A stretch of DNA of 64,000 bases from Bradyrhizobium yuanmingense (GTDB lineage: Bacteria > Pseudomonadota > Alphaproteobacteria > Rhizobiales > Xanthobacteraceae), in NCBI RefSeq assembly GCF_029167105.1, contig NZ_JARFML010000001.1:372001-436000 (forward strand), in the 5' to 3' direction. Of this stretch, positions 8,131 through 17,970 are shown one piece after another. Every line of letters starts with the position of its first letter. Positions within the stretch are counted from its first letter, which is position 1. The notes below the pieces were generated by a model. That model was not told the DNA's origin. It saw nothing but the letters and a program-made list of their open reading frames with translations, and ran no database searches. A program made the translations under genes and the position numbers.

Positions 8131-10980
8131 TTAGTTCAGCGCGTCGTTGAGCGCTGCATTGAGCGCGGCGAGGCCCTTCTTGAGCCCGCCCTTCAGGTGC
8201 ACCCGCAGCGCACGCCGGCCGCGTTCCGTCAGCACGTCGAAATCGCCGCGCGCCTGCGCCGCCTTGATCACGCCGAAGCTCGCCTTCTGCCCCGGCACGG
8301 GCAGGTCCTTGGCGTCATCGGCGGTGATCTGGAGGAACACGCCGCTGTCGGGCCCGCCCTTGTAGGCCTGTCCCGTCGAATGCAGGAAGCGCGGGCCGAA
8401 CTCGGCGCAGGTCGCGACATGCCGCTTCTCGCGCACCTCGAGGCGCATGGCCTGGAGCGCGTCGATCGTGGCCTTGTCGCGCGCGATGTAGCCGAGCAGG
8501 GCGACGTAGTCTCCGTCGCTGGATCGCGACAGATGCGCCTTCAGCCAGGAGCCGAGATCGCCATTGGCGCCGGCGGCGCGCAGCGCCGTGGCATTGGCCT
8601 CGTCGGTGTAGAGATCGGCGTCCTTGGTGCTGACCACCGGCGCTTCCGCCGGCAGCTTGCCGGTCTTCTCGAACGCGGCGGTGAGCTCGCGTGTCTTGAT
8701 CTTGGCTGCTTCGACGTCCGGCTGGTCGAACGGGTTGATGCCGAGAATGCTGCCGGCCACGGCGGTTGCCATCTCGAAGCGGAAGAATTCCTGGCCGAGA
8801 TGCTCGATCGACTTCATGACGATGCGGACCACGGGGTGACCCGCCGCCTCGATCGCGGCAAGCTGGGAATCGTGTGCGGCGTCCGCTTCGCCTTCGACGC
8901 GGATGTCGATGAAGAAGCGGTCGTTGCCGTAGACGGAGGGATCGCCCAGCGGCTCGCCCTCGATCGGGATCAGGCCCTTGCCCTCCTTGCCGGTCGATTC
9001 CGCGATCAGCTGCTCGGCCCAGGCGCCGAAATCGGCGATCTTCTTCGACGCCAGGATCGTCACCTTGTCGCGGCCTTCGAGTCCCGCGAGACCCATGGCA
9101 AGGCCGAGCTGCACGCCCGGGTTTTCGGACGGCGGCACATCGGGGCCACAGGAGCGGGCCATCGCCAGCGCATGCTTGACGAAGCTCTTGACGTCGATGC
9201 CCGCGGTTGCCGCCGGCACCAAGCCGAAGGGCGAGAGCACCGAATAGCGTCCGCCGATCGAGGGCTCGCCATGGAAGATGCGGGCGTAGTTCAGCTGCCT
9301 CGCCGCCTTCTCCAGCGACGAGCCGGGGTCGGTCACCGCGATGAAGCGATGACCGGTCTTCACCTTCGGCCCCACCGCCTTGGCAACCTGCTCGTGGAAA
9401 TAGTCCTTCATCGCGTTCGGCTCGGTGGTGCCGCCGGACTTGCTGGAGACGATGAAGACGGTGTTGGCGATGTCGATCTTCGCCTCCATCGCCCGCACCT
9501 GTGCCGGATCGGTGGAGTCGAGCACGTGCAGCTTGGGGAAGCCGGGCTTCTTGCCGAAGGTCTCCGCCAGCACCTCGGGGCCGAGGCTGGAGCCGCCCAT
9601 GCCGAGCACGACCGCGTCGGAGAATTTCTGGCCCTTCACGCGGCCCGCATAGTCCTCGTAATCGGCAATGTCGGCCTGCTGCGGGCTGTCGAGCCAGCCA
9701 AGCCATTTGTCCTCGTCCGCACCGGTCCATACCGACTTGTCGCGCTGCCACAACCTGCGGATCTTGGCCGACGCCCGCCACTCCTCCGTGGTCTTGGCCA
9801 GCGCCTTGCCGAGCCCGTCGCCCAGCGAGAGCTGCTGGCGGTCGAGTGCGGGCCCGAGGACGACCGCCCGCTTGTGGGCGACGGCGCCGTAGAGCTTGTC
9901 GGCGGCATCCGCAAACAGCTTGACGCCGTCCTTGACCAACTCCTCGGCGATCGCATCGAGCGAGATGCCGGAGCGCTCCAGCTCCTCCAGCACGCGCTTC
10001 GCGTCCTCGACGTTCTCCTCCAGGCTGTCGCGCGGCTTGCCGTGGTCGCGGAACGCATCCAGCGTTGCCGGCGGCACGGTGTTGATGGTGTCGGGGCCGA
10101 TCAGCTCCTCGACATAGAGGACGTCGCTGTAATCCTTGTTCTTGGTGCCGGTGGAGGCCCACAGCATGCGCTGCGGCTTGGCGCCCTTGGCGGCAAGCTT
10201 CTCCCAGCGGGGGCCTGCGAACAGGCGCTTGTAGTCCTGGTAGGCGAGCTTGGCGTTGGCGATCGCCACCTTGCCCTTGAGCGCGGCGAGACGTTCCTTC
10301 TCGGACGGATCGTTGGCGCGGGCGATCTTCTCGTCCAGCTGCTTGTCGACCACCGAATCGATCCGGCTGACGAAGAAGCTGGCGACGCTGGCCACATGCG
10401 ACGGATCGCCGCCGCCTGCGACGTAGGTCTCCAGACCGGCGATGTAGGCCTCGGCCACCTCGAAATAGACGGCCTTGGAGAACAACAGCGTGATGTTGAT
10501 GCTGATGCCCTCGCTGATCAGCTGCTCGATCGCCGGCAGGCCCTCCGGCGTCGCCGGCACCTTCACCATCAGGTTCTTCCGACCGACGTCCTTCCAGAGC
10601 CGCCGCGCCTCCGCGATCGTGCCTGATGTGTCCATGGCGAGATAGGGCGAGACCTCCAGGCTGACATAGCCGTCGCCGCCCTTGAGGCGGTCGTAGACCG
10701 GGCGCAGCACGTCGGCGGCGTTCTGGATGTCCTCGATCGCGACGGCCTCGAACAGGTCGGCCACGGTGCGGTCGCCGCGCTTCAGCGCCTTGCCGATCGG
10801 AGCGTCATATTCGTCCGAGCTGCCGATCGCCTTCTCGAAGATCGACGGGTTGGAGGTGACGCCCTTGACGCCGTCGGTGTCGATCAGCCGCTTCAGGTCG
10901 CCCTTGGCGATGAAGCCGCGGGCCAGGAAGTCGAGCCAGACCGCCTGTCCGTGCTTTTCCAGTTCTTTGACGGGATTCAT
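8131..10980 (-). CDS. tal-pgi: Bifunctional transaldolase / glucose-6-phosphate isomerase fusion
   Basis: One 949-residue protein. The first ~365 residues are a TalB/MipB-type transaldolase ([12 protein letters not shown] near 42-53; the Schiff-base Lys in [15 protein letters not shown] near 134-148). The remainder is a glucose-6-phosphate isomerase ([20 protein letters not shown], then [11 protein letters not shown] in the sugar-phosphate site). The fusion joins the non-oxidative pentose phosphate step to hexose-phosphate interconversion. The start at ATG 10980 is preferred over the in-frame TTG 18 bases upstream because the GGAG ribosome binding site lies inside that extension. It is the first gene of the operon continuing to gnd, zwf, pgl, gntK and the HAD phosphatase. 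Confidence 0.94.
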   Translation of the reverse strand: MNPVKELEKHGQAVWLDFLARGFIAKGDLKRLIDTDGVKGVTSNPSIFEKAIGSSDEYDAPIGKALKRGDRTVADLFEAVAIEDIQNAADVLRPVYDRLKGGDGYVSLEVSPYLAMDTSGTIAEARRLWKDVGRKNLMVKVPATPEGLPAIEQLISEGISINITLLFSKAVYFEVAEAYIAGLETYVAGGGDPSHVASVASFFVSRIDSVVDKQLDEKIARANDPSEKERLAALKGKVAIANAKLAYQDYKRLFAGPRWEKLAAKGAKPQRMLWASTGTKNKDYSDVLYVEELIGPDTINTVPPATLDAFRDHGKPRDSLEENVEDAKRVLEELERSGISLDAIAEELVKDGVKLFADAADKLYGAVAHKRAVVLGPALDRQQLSLGDGLGKALAKTTEEWRASAKIRRLWQRDKSVWTGADEDKWLGWLDSPQQADIADYEDYAGRVKGQKFSDAVVLGMGGSSLGPEVLAETFGKKPGFPKLHVLDSTDPAQVRAMEAKIDIANTVFIVSSKSGGTTEPNAMKDYFHEQVAKAVGPKVKTGHRFIAVTDPGSSLEKAARQLNYARIFHGEPSIGGRYSVLSPFGLVPAATAGIDVKSFVKHALAMARSCGPDVPPSENPGVQLGLAMGLAGLEGRDKVTILASKKIADFGAWAEQLIAESTGKEGKGLIPIEGEPLGDPSVYGNDRFFIDIRVEGEADAAHDSQLAAIEAAGHPVVRIVMKSIEHLGQEFFRFEMATAVAGSILGINPFDQPDVEAAKIKTRELTAAFEKTGKLPAEAPVVSTKDADLYTDEANATALRAAGANGDLGSWLKAHLSRSSDGDYVALLGYIARDKATIDALQAMRLEVREKRHVATCAEFGPRFLHSTGQAYKGGPDSGVFLQITADDAKDLPVPGQKASFGVIKAAQARGDFDVLTERGRRALRVHLKGGLKKGLAALNAALNDALN

Positions 10981-11772
10981 GATGCTTATTATCTCCAAGC
11001 CTGCGGACGAGGGGTTTTCGCGAAGGTCCTGACGCGCTATCCTCTAGCCTACATGCACCCGGGAGGGAACCAATCAAGGGTGCGGGAGTCATACCCTCCA
11101 GTGTAACTCCGTCGCGATCATGGCGATCCAGACGGGCACGCTTACTGTTGCGTAAAGGTCGTTCACCATCCGGCCGATCTGAGTGCTTCGCTGCCCCAGC
11201 GGGCATGTCGTCGTGGTCCACTCTACGCATCCGCGATCTCCGTATCGACGATGAATTTCTGCCACGGGGTTCGATGGCGGAGATCTTGCTCGAAGATTGC
11301 CGCGGTCACGAAATGATCGTGCTGAGGCCGACGCCGGACATGCGAAGAGCTCCGCAGCATCCCAAGCTGGCCGTTACGCACAGAACGATCGCGTTGTCAT
11401 CCGTCGGGTGGGCCTGGCTTGGCAGCGATTGTGTCACGGTGCTGCGCGTTGCCGCGACGTACAGGCCGCCAGCACACTGCATTGCAGCAGGAAGATGAAC
11501 GGGGACCGCAAGGCTTCGCCGTACCAGCGTCATAAGATCGCCGCTCCCGGCCCGCTATGCTGCATTGCCGGACGGGGCCATCCCCGGGAACGCCCGGATG
11601 TGGCGAGCGAGTGACATTTTCTGGAAATGAGCCAGAATAGACAGAGATTCGCATAAATTACAGGCAGGTGCCTGTTCGTAACTCACAGAGTGCCTACGTT
11701 GTGCGTTGCGTCGAGTCGGCACCCGGGTGTCCAATGATCGTCATGTGCTCACGCTGATTCGAAACGGCCTGA
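10981..11772. other. Gene-poor intergenic region between tal-pgi and prkA
   Basis: About 790 bp between divergent operons. It must carry the tal-pgi promoter on the left and the prkA upstream region on the right. A 116-codon open frame (11148-11498, plus) has no recognisable domain and no convincing ribosome binding site. I see no terminator, tRNA or repeat here. It could hold a decayed gene. Confidence 0.5.
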
Positions 11773-11798
11773 GGAACGGTCCGGTAACTGCTTTCGTT
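11773..11798 (+). promoter_or_regulatory. Candidate EcfG (general stress) promoter for prkA
   Basis: GGAAC at 11773-11777, a 17-bp spacer and CGTT at 11795-11798 match the alphaproteobacterial PhyR/EcfG promoter form GGAAC-N16/17-CGTT. The predicted transcription start would be near 11805, about 28 bases before the prkA ATG. The match is read directly; use by EcfG is inferred from the motif and from prkA being a stress gene. Confidence 0.6.
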
Positions 11799-11832
11799 TC
11801 AGCTTGTAGCGGAACTCACGCGGAGAGGGATC

Positions 11833-13776
11833 ATGTACAACGATTCTCTATTCAACGCTTTCGCTCGGTCGTTCGAGGCGAGAAGCCAGCACGACATGTC
11901 GATGGCGGAATATCTGGAATCGTGTCGAAGCGATCCCATGAAATACGCGAACGCGGCCGAACGACTGCTAGCGGCGATCGGTGAGCCTCAGACGATTGAC
12001 ACGGCCAAGGACCCACGCCTTGGCCGTATTTTTTTGAACCGCACCATCCGCACCTATCCAGCCTTCGCCGGCTTCTACGGCATGGAAGAAACCATCGAGC
12101 GCATCGTCGGTTTCTTCCGCCATGCGGCGCAAGGTCTCGAAGAGCGCAAGCAGATCCTCTACCTGCTCGGCCCGGTCGGCGGCGGCAAGTCCTCGCTCGC
12201 CGAGCGGCTCAAGTCGCTGATGGAAGTGCAGCCGATCTACGTGCTCAAGGCCGGCGACGAGCTCTCGCCTGTGTTCGAGAGCCCGCTCAGCCTGTTCGAT
12301 CCCGATCAGCTCGGTCCGATGCTGGAGGAGAAGTACGGCATTCCGCGCCGTCGCCTCACCGGCCTGATGAGCCCGTGGTGCTACAAGCGGCTCGAAGCCT
12401 TCGGCGGCGACATCTCGCAATTCCGGGTCGCCAAGATCCAGCCGTCGCGGCTGCGCCAGATCGCGATCGCCAAGACCGAGCCCGGTGACGAGAACAACCA
12501 GGACATCTCCTCGCTGGTCGGCAAGGTCGACATCCGCAAGCTCGAGACCTACGCCCAGAACGATCCCGACGCCTACAGCTATTCCGGCGGCCTCAACCGC
12601 GCCAATCAGGGCGTGCTCGAGTTCGTCGAGATGTTCAAGGCGCCGATCAAGATGCTGCACCCGTTGCTGACCGCAACCCAGGAAGGCAACTATATCGGCA
12701 CCGAGAACATCGGTGCGATCCCGTTCACCGGCATCATCCTGGCGCACTCGAACGAAGCCGAGTGGGCGAGCTTCAAGGCCAACAAGAACAACGAAGCCTT
12801 CATCGACCGCATCTGCGTCATCAAGGTGCCCTACTGCCTCAGGGTCACCGAGGAGCAGAAGATCTACGAGAAGCTGATCCAGGGCTCCGAGCTCGCCTCG
12901 GCTCCTTGCGCGCCGTCGACGCTGGAGACGCTGGCGCGGTTCTCGGTGATGTCGCGCCTGCGCAAGCACGAGAACTCCACCCTGTTCGGCAAGATGCGGG
13001 TCTACGACGGCGAGAGCCTGAAGGAATCCGATCCGAAGGCGCGCAGCGTCCAGGAATATCGCGACGCCGCCGGCGTCGACGAGGGCATGGACGGCGTCTC
13101 GACCCGCTTCGCCTTCAAGATCCTGGCCGCCACCTTCAACCACGATCCGCAGGAAGTGGCCGCCGACGCCGTGCATCTGATGTACGCGCTGGAGCAGGCG
13201 ATCCGCCGCGAGCAGCTGCCCGAGGAGACCGAGAAGCGTTATCTCGAATTCATCAAGGCGGACCTGGCGCCGCGCTATGCCGAATTCATCGGCAACGAGA
13301 TCCAGAAGGCTTATCTCGAATCCTACTCGGATTACGGGCAGAACCTGTTCGATCGCTACGTCGACTATGCCGACGCCTGGATCGAGGACCAGGACTTCAA
13401 GGATCCCGATACCGGCCAGCTGCTCGATCGCGAGCTTTTGAACCAGGAGCTGACGAAGATCGAGAAGCCGGCGGGCATCGCCAACCCCAAGGATTTCCGC
13501 AACGAGGTCGTCAAATTCTCGTTACGCTCCCGGGCCCAGAACGGCGGCAAAAACCCGACCTGGACCTCCTACGAGAAGATTCGCGATGTGATCGAAAAGC
13601 GGATATTCTCCCAGGTCGAGGACCTGCTTCCGGTCATCTCCTTCGGGTCGAAGAAGGACGGCGAGACGGAGAAGAAGCACGGCGAGTTCGTCGCACGCAT
13701 GGTGGAGCGCGGCTATACCGAACGTCAGGTTCGCCGGCTCGTCGAATGGTACATGCGCGTGAAGCAGGCCGGTTGA
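11833..13776 (+). CDS. prkA: PrkA family serine protein kinase / AAA-type ATPase
   Basis: A 647-residue member of the PrkA (YeaG) family, cytoplasmic, with an AAA-like N-terminal domain and a C-terminal PrkA domain. The Walker A motif GPVGGGKSS is at residues 113-121. YANAAERLLAAIGEP near 38-52 and DPRLGRIF near 60-67 are conserved in the family, so the ATG at 11833 fits homologues; GGAGAGG lies just upstream. In enterobacteria the YeaG-YeaH-YcgB group is linked to stress and nitrogen starvation; the exact substrate is unclear. It is followed by yeaH after 24 bp. A strong terminator-like hairpin lies inside the frame at 12001-12035. Confidence 0.95.
   Translation: MYNDSLFNAFARSFEARSQHDMSMAEYLESCRSDPMKYANAAERLLAAIGEPQTIDTAKDPRLGRIFLNRTIRTYPAFAGFYGMEETIERIVGFFRHAAQGLEERKQILYLLGPVGGGKSSLAERLKSLMEVQPIYVLKAGDELSPVFESPLSLFDPDQLGPMLEEKYGIPRRRLTGLMSPWCYKRLEAFGGDISQFRVAKIQPSRLRQIAIAKTEPGDENNQDISSLVGKVDIRKLETYAQNDPDAYSYSGGLNRANQGVLEFVEMFKAPIKMLHPLLTATQEGNYIGTENIGAIPFTGIILAHSNEAEWASFKANKNNEAFIDRICVIKVPYCLRVTEEQKIYEKLIQGSELASAPCAPSTLETLARFSVMSRLRKHENSTLFGKMRVYDGESLKESDPKARSVQEYRDAAGVDEGMDGVSTRFAFKILAATFNHDPQEVAADAVHLMYALEQAIRREQLPEETEKRYLEFIKADLAPRYAEFIGNEIQKAYLESYSDYGQNLFDRYVDYADAWIEDQDFKDPDTGQLLDRELLNQELTKIEKPAGIANPKDFRNEVVKFSLRSRAQNGGKNPTWTSYEKIRDVIEKRIFSQVEDLLPVISFGSKKDGETEKKHGEFVARMVERGYTERQVRRLVEWYMRVKQAG
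12001..12035 (+). terminator. Intrinsic-terminator-like hairpin inside prkA
   Basis: ACGGCCAAGG (12001-12010) and CCTTGGCCGT (12018-12027) form a perfect 10-bp stem around a 7-base loop, followed by A and seven Ts (12029-12035). This is a textbook Rho-independent terminator shape on the plus strand, at codons 57-68 of prkA. The reverse strand has no T-tract. It would truncate a transcript from the candidate stress promoter at about 230 nt unless ribosomes cover it. Structure is seen; function is inferred. Confidence 0.6.
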
Positions 13777-13800
13777 GGCGGATGGGAGGCGAATGGTAAA

Positions 13801-15084
13801 GTGCCCATTCACATTATTGACAGGCGCCTGAATCCAGGCGGTAAGAGTCTTGAGAACCGCCAGCGGTTCTTGCGTCGGGCCAAATCCCTGGTGCAGGGCG
13901 CCGTCAAGAAGACCTCGCAGGAACGCGACATCAAGGACGTCCTGGAGGGTGGTGAGGTCACGATTCCACTCGACGGCATGCACGAGCCGCGTTTCCGCCG
14001 TGAAGGCGGGACGCGCGACATGGTGCTGCCCGGCAACAAGAAGTTCATCGAAGGCGACTATCTCCAGCGCTCCGGCCAGGGCAGCGCCAAGGATTCCGGT
14101 CCCGGCGAAGGCGACAGCGAGGATGCCTTCCGCTTCGTGCTGAGCCGCGACGAGTTCGTCGATCTGTTCCTCGACGACCTCGAGCTTCCGGATCTCGCCA
14201 AGCGCAAGATCGCACAGACCGAGAGCGAAGGCATCCAGCGCGCCGGCTACACCATGACTGGCTCGCCCGCCAACATCTCGGTGAGCCGGACGGTGAAGCT
14301 CGCGCTCGCCCGCCGCATCGCGCTCAAGCGTCCGCGCAAGGACGAGATCGAAGAGCTGGAAGCCGCGATCGAAGCCTGCACCGACGAGGACGAGCGTGCG
14401 GCGCTCGTGGCCCGGCTCGAAACGCTGAAGGCGAAGTCCAAGCGCATCCCCTTCATCGATCCGCTCGACATCCGCTACCGGCGCTTCGAGACGGTGCCCA
14501 AGCCGGTTGCGCAGGCCGTGATGTTCTGCCTGATGGACGTCTCCGGCTCGATGTCCGAGCACATGAAGGATCTGGCGAAGCGCTTCTACATGCTGCTCTA
14601 CGTCTTCCTGAAGCGGCGCTACAAGCATGTCGAGATCGTCTTCATCCGCCACACCGACCGCGCCGAGGAGGTCGACGAGCAGACCTTCTTCTACGGTCCG
14701 GCCTCGGGCGGCACGCTGGTCTCCAGCGCGCTGCAGGCGATGCACGAGATCGTGCGCGAGCGTTTCAACCCGTCGGACTGGAACATCTACGCCGCGCAGG
14801 CTTCCGACGGCGACAACTCCTATTCCGACGGCGAGCTCACGGGGCTGCTGCTGACCGAGAAGATCCTGCCGGTCTGCCAGTTCTTCGCCTATCTCGAGGT
14901 CGGCGAGGCCGGCGGCAGCGCCTTCGATCTCTCCGACTCCTCGCTCTGGAGCCTCTACGAACGCCTGCGCAACAGCGGTGCTCCGCTCTCGATGCGCAAG
15001 GTCTCGGAGCGCAGCGAGATCTTCCCGGTATTCCACGATCTGTTCCAGCGCCGCGACACTGCCCAGGAGAAGGCCGCTCCATGA
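13801..15084 (+). CDS. yeaH: YeaH/YhbH family protein (DUF444, VWA-like)
   Basis: A 427-residue DUF444 protein starting at GTG 13801, with GGAGG at 13785-13789. The C-terminal half has a von Willebrand A-like fold: LMDVSGSMSEHM near residues 245-256 supplies the DxSxS metal site, followed by FIRHTDRAEEVDE and the TxxG-like SGGTLVSSAL. The N-terminal half is charged and contains a likely helical region (about 175-215). It always travels with PrkA and SpoVR proteins and probably works with them in a stress response complex. Its stop overlaps the next ATG by four bases (15081-15084). Confidence 0.93.
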   Translation: MPIHIIDRRLNPGGKSLENRQRFLRRAKSLVQGAVKKTSQERDIKDVLEGGEVTIPLDGMHEPRFRREGGTRDMVLPGNKKFIEGDYLQRSGQGSAKDSGPGEGDSEDAFRFVLSRDEFVDLFLDDLELPDLAKRKIAQTESEGIQRAGYTMTGSPANISVSRTVKLALARRIALKRPRKDEIEELEAAIEACTDEDERAALVARLETLKAKSKRIPFIDPLDIRYRRFETVPKPVAQAVMFCLMDVSGSMSEHMKDLAKRFYMLLYVFLKRRYKHVEIVFIRHTDRAEEVDEQTFFYGPASGGTLVSSALQAMHEIVRERFNPSDWNIYAAQASDGDNSYSDGELTGLLLTEKILPVCQFFAYLEVGEAGGSAFDLSDSSLWSLYERLRNSGAPLSMRKVSERSEIFPVFHDLFQRRDTAQEKAAP

Positions 15085-16619
15085 AGGAACGTTTGTTCGA
15101 AGGCGCCGATTGGGATTTCCACACCTTGCAGCGCATCACCGATGCCTGCGAGGAGGTGGCGTTGAAGGATCTCGGCCTCGACGTCTATCCGAACCAGATC
15201 GAGGTCATCACCGCCGAGCAGATGCTGGACGCCTACTCGTCGGTCGGCATGCCCTTGTTCTACAAGCACTGGTCGTTCGGCAAGCACTTCGCGTTCCATG
15301 AGGCGTCCTACCGCAAGGGCCTGATGGGGCTGGCCTACGAGATCGTCATCAACTCCTCGCCCTGCATCTCCTATCTGATGGAGGAGAACACGGCGACGAT
15401 GCAGACGCTGGTGATCGCGCACGCCGCCTTCGGCCACAACCATTTCTTCAAGAACAATTATCTGTTCAAGCAGTGGACCGATGCCGACGGCATCCTGGAC
15501 TATCTCGACTTCGCCAAGAACTACGTCATGCAGTGCGAGGAGCGCTACGGCCGCATCGAGGTCGAGCGCACGCTCGATGCTGCGCACGCGCTGATGTCGC
15601 ACGGCATCGACCGTTACCCCGGCAAGAAGAAGCTCGATCTGCGCGCCGAGGAGAAGCGGGCAGGGCGCCGCCGCCAGCACGAGGAGGAGGTTTTCAACGA
15701 TCTCTGGCGCACCGTGCCGAAGGGTGCCGCCAAGAGCCGGTCCACCCTCAGCATCGAGCGCCGCCGCAAGCTGCTCGGCCTGCCGCAGGAGAATCTGCTT
15801 TATTTCCTGGAGAAGAGCGCGCCGCGGCTGGCGCCCTGGCAGCGCGAGCTGCTCCGCATCGTCCGCCACATCGCGCAATATTTCTATCCGCAGAGCCAGA
15901 CCAAGGTCATGAACGAGGGGACGGCGACCTACGTCCATTACCGCATCATGACCAAGCTGCACGAGCAAGGCCGCATCAGCGACGGCAACTTCCTCGAATT
16001 CCTGGGGTCGCACACCAACGTGGTGTTCCAGCCCGAATTCGACGACCCGCGTTTCTCCGGCTTCAACCCCTACGCGCTCGGCTTCGCGGTGATGCAGGAC
16101 ATCGAGCGCATCGTCACCAATCCGGAAAACGAGGACCGCGAGTGGTTCCCCGACATCGCCGGCAAGGGCGACGTCATGGGCGTGCTGCGCGACGTCTGGG
16201 CCAATTATCGCGACGAAAGCTTCATCGGGCAGTTCCTGAGCCCGAAGTTGATGCGGCACTTCCGCATGTTCCACCTGCACGACGATCCCGAGGAGCGCGC
16301 CGGCATCCGGGTCGATGCCATCCACGACGAGCGCGGCTTCCGCCGCGTCCGCCGCGAGCTGGCGCGGCAGCACGATGTCGGCTTCATCGACGCCAATATC
16401 GAGGTGGTCGACGTCGATCTCTCCGGCGACCGCCGCCTGATCCTGCATCACCACGTTATCAAGGGCTCGCAGCTCAACGAGACCGACGCCAAGCGCGTGC
16501 TCCAGCATCTGGCCGATCTCTGGACCTACGACGTCGCACTGATCGAGGTCGATGCCAACGACAAGGTCCTGCGCGAATACGTCGTCAGCCCACGCCCGAT
16601 CGCGGCGGCGGTGGCGTGA
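15081..16619 (+). CDS. ycgB: SpoVR family protein
   Basis: A 512-residue SpoVR/YcgB family member, cytoplasmic, of unknown biochemical function. Family features include the N-terminal DWDFHTLQRI-type segment, MPLFYKHWSFGKHF near residues 54-67, and the His-rich NEGTATYVHY (about 277-286), suggestive of a metal site. ATGA overlap with yeaH shows translational coupling, completing the prkA-yeaH-ycgB triad found in many proteobacteria. In Bacillus SpoVR affects spore cortex formation, but in Gram-negatives the trio is tied to starvation and stress. Confidence 0.93.
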   Translation: MKERLFEGADWDFHTLQRITDACEEVALKDLGLDVYPNQIEVITAEQMLDAYSSVGMPLFYKHWSFGKHFAFHEASYRKGLMGLAYEIVINSSPCISYLMEENTATMQTLVIAHAAFGHNHFFKNNYLFKQWTDADGILDYLDFAKNYVMQCEERYGRIEVERTLDAAHALMSHGIDRYPGKKKLDLRAEEKRAGRRRQHEEEVFNDLWRTVPKGAAKSRSTLSIERRRKLLGLPQENLLYFLEKSAPRLAPWQRELLRIVRHIAQYFYPQSQTKVMNEGTATYVHYRIMTKLHEQGRISDGNFLEFLGSHTNVVFQPEFDDPRFSGFNPYALGFAVMQDIERIVTNPENEDREWFPDIAGKGDVMGVLRDVWANYRDESFIGQFLSPKLMRHFRMFHLHDDPEERAGIRVDAIHDERGFRRVRRELARQHDVGFIDANIEVVDVDLSGDRRLILHHHVIKGSQLNETDAKRVLQHLADLWTYDVALIEVDANDKVLREYVVSPRPIAAAVA

Positions 16620-16667
16620 GGCGGTCGGGAGTCGAGTGATCAGGCGGCTGGCTCGCACGCGGCCCAT

Positions 16668-16792
16668 CCTTCGAGACGCCCGCCTTTGGCGGGCCCTCAG
16701 GATGAGGACGGAGTGTGTGGCAGCAAATTTGACAGACCGAGATGCTGCTCAGCCTCACCCTGAGGAGATCGCGCAGCGGTCGTCTCGAAGGG
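16668..16792. repeat. Dispersed inverted repeat (CTTCGAGACG family)
   Basis: CTTCGAGACG...CTCAGGATGAGG at 16668-16710 is mirrored by CCTCACCCTGAGG...CGTCTCGAAG at 16753-16792, forming a long imperfect inverted repeat. A related copy is at 27815-27930. It fills most of the gap between the convergent ycgB and DUF1801 genes; no T-tract is present. Confidence 0.75.
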
Positions 16793-16846
16793 CGAGGCGC
16801 TTGCTCCGGCTGCCGCCAAGAATCTACTTCGAGTTGACATGTTGCA

Positions 16847-17284
16847 CTAACCCGACCGCTTGCTCACCTTCTTCTTCGACGCATTCAACTCCACCGCCGC
16901 GCGGATCAGTGCCTTCAGCGCTTTCTCGTTGACCTTGTCGCCCTCGCGGATATCGATCGCGCGGCGCACATTGCCGTCCAGGCTGGAATTGAACAGACCC
17001 GCGGGATCCGCGAGTGCCGCGCCCTTGGCGAAGGTCAGCTTCACCACCGCCTTGTAGGTCTCGCCGGTGCAGATGATGCCGTCGTGCTCCCACACGGGAA
17101 CGCCGCGCCATTTCCATTCTTCTACGACATCGGGATCGGCTTCCCTGATCAGGCCTCGGATTCGCGCGAGCATCTCGCCGCGCCAGTCGCCGAGCTCCTT
17201 GATCCGGCCGTCGATCAGCTTTGATGGCGAGGCGATGCCTGCTTGCGTCGCGCTGCTCGTCTTCGCCGTCACGGGCTTCTTCAT
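16847..17284 (-). CDS. DUF1801 domain protein
   Basis: About 145 residues of the YdhG/DUF1801 family (SRPBCC-like iron-chaperone-frataxin type fold). The stretch EEWKWRGVPVWEHDGIICTG near residues 56-75 and KLTFAKGAALADPAGLFNSS near 83-102 are typical. A lysine-rich C-terminus (KKKVSKRSG) ends the protein. ATG 17284 is chosen because GAGG lies 7 bases upstream; a GTG at 17299, overlapping the previous gene's stop, is the alternative. Function is unknown in the family. Confidence 0.82.
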   Translation of the reverse strand: MKKPVTAKTSSATQAGIASPSKLIDGRIKELGDWRGEMLARIRGLIREADPDVVEEWKWRGVPVWEHDGIICTGETYKAVVKLTFAKGAALADPAGLFNSSLDGNVRRAIDIREGDKVNEKALKALIRAAVELNASKKKVSKRSG

Positions 17285-17295
17285 CACCGCCTCGT

Positions 17296-17499
17296 TCACG
17301 CGTTGCTGCGGCCGCGATAAGGCAGCGCGAACAGATAGAGCCCGGTCGCGAGCAGCGGAATCAGCGGCACCAGCGCCAGGAAGCCGATCCACACCGCCTC
17401 GACCTGCATCGTCATCGCCACGATGTTGGCGACGACGGCAAGCGTGAAAGCCATCGACAGCCAGCGATGAATTTGCCGAATCCACATTTGCGTGCTCAT
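17296..17499 (-). CDS. Small two-helix membrane protein
   Basis: A 67-residue protein with two predicted membrane helices (about 13-32 and 38-58) and a basic C-terminus (YRGRSNA). I recognise no named family. The start is ATG 17499, with an AGGAGG ribosome binding site at 17504-17509, which rules out the in-frame TTG further upstream. It ends at the gene for the DUF1801 protein, so the two are likely co-transcribed. Confidence 0.75.
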   Translation of the reverse strand: MSTQMWIRQIHRWLSMAFTLAVVANIVAMTMQVEAVWIGFLALVPLIPLLATGLYLFALPYRGRSNA

Positions 17500-17541
17500 T
17501 GGGACCTCCTGTTGGATCAATCGAAATGGACGTCGGCAGGG

Positions 17542-17970
17542 CTAGCCCGCTCGCGCCAGCAAATCGTCCAGCTTGGCCAGGAACTGCTTCCAGCCGGCAT
17601 GCGCGCCGCCGAACGCCTGTTTCTGCGTCGGACGGAAGCCCGCCTGCTCGACGCGCAGATGCGTGCCCGCGCTCGTCGGCGTCAGCGTGAACGTGACGAT
17701 GCTCTTGAGATCGAAGGCGGCGTCCTCATGCGAGAAATTCCAGGTGTAGGCCAGCGTCTTCTGCGGCTCGATGGTGAGCACCTCGCAGTCCAGCACGCCG
17801 CCCCATTCGCCGCGCAGATTGAAGTGATGGCCGACGACCGGCTTGAAGTCGTTCTTCATCAGCCATTCCTCGATCAGATGCGGCTGCGTCAGCGCGCGCC
17901 AGAGCCGCTCGGCGGGATAGGCAAATTCGCGCTCGATGACGACCGAGCGCGTCTCGGCGGGTTCGTTCAT
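17542..17970 (-). CDS. SRPBCC (AHSA1-like) domain protein
   Basis: A 142-residue START-like protein of the AHSA1 group. The opening VVIEREFAYPAERLWRALTQ (about 10-29) and the following HLIEEWLM segment are diagnostic, as is YTWNFSHEDA near 75. These proteins bind small hydrophobic ligands or act as stress effectors, and typically sit immediately downstream of an ArsR repressor. Here the ATG overlaps the ArsR stop (17967-17970), so it is the repressor's co-expressed partner. Confidence 0.9.
   Translation of the reverse strand: MNEPAETRSVVIEREFAYPAERLWRALTQPHLIEEWLMKNDFKPVVGHHFNLRGEWGGVLDCEVLTIEPQKTLAYTWNFSHEDAAFDLKSIVTFTLTPTSAGTHLRVEQAGFRPTQKQAFGGAHAGWKQFLAKLDDLLARAG

Noticed and set aside
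11148..11498. 116-codon open frame between tal-pgi and prkA
   Set aside because: No domain, no ribosome binding site and Arg/Ser-rich composition typical of chance frames in GC-rich DNA; kept only as part of the gap description.
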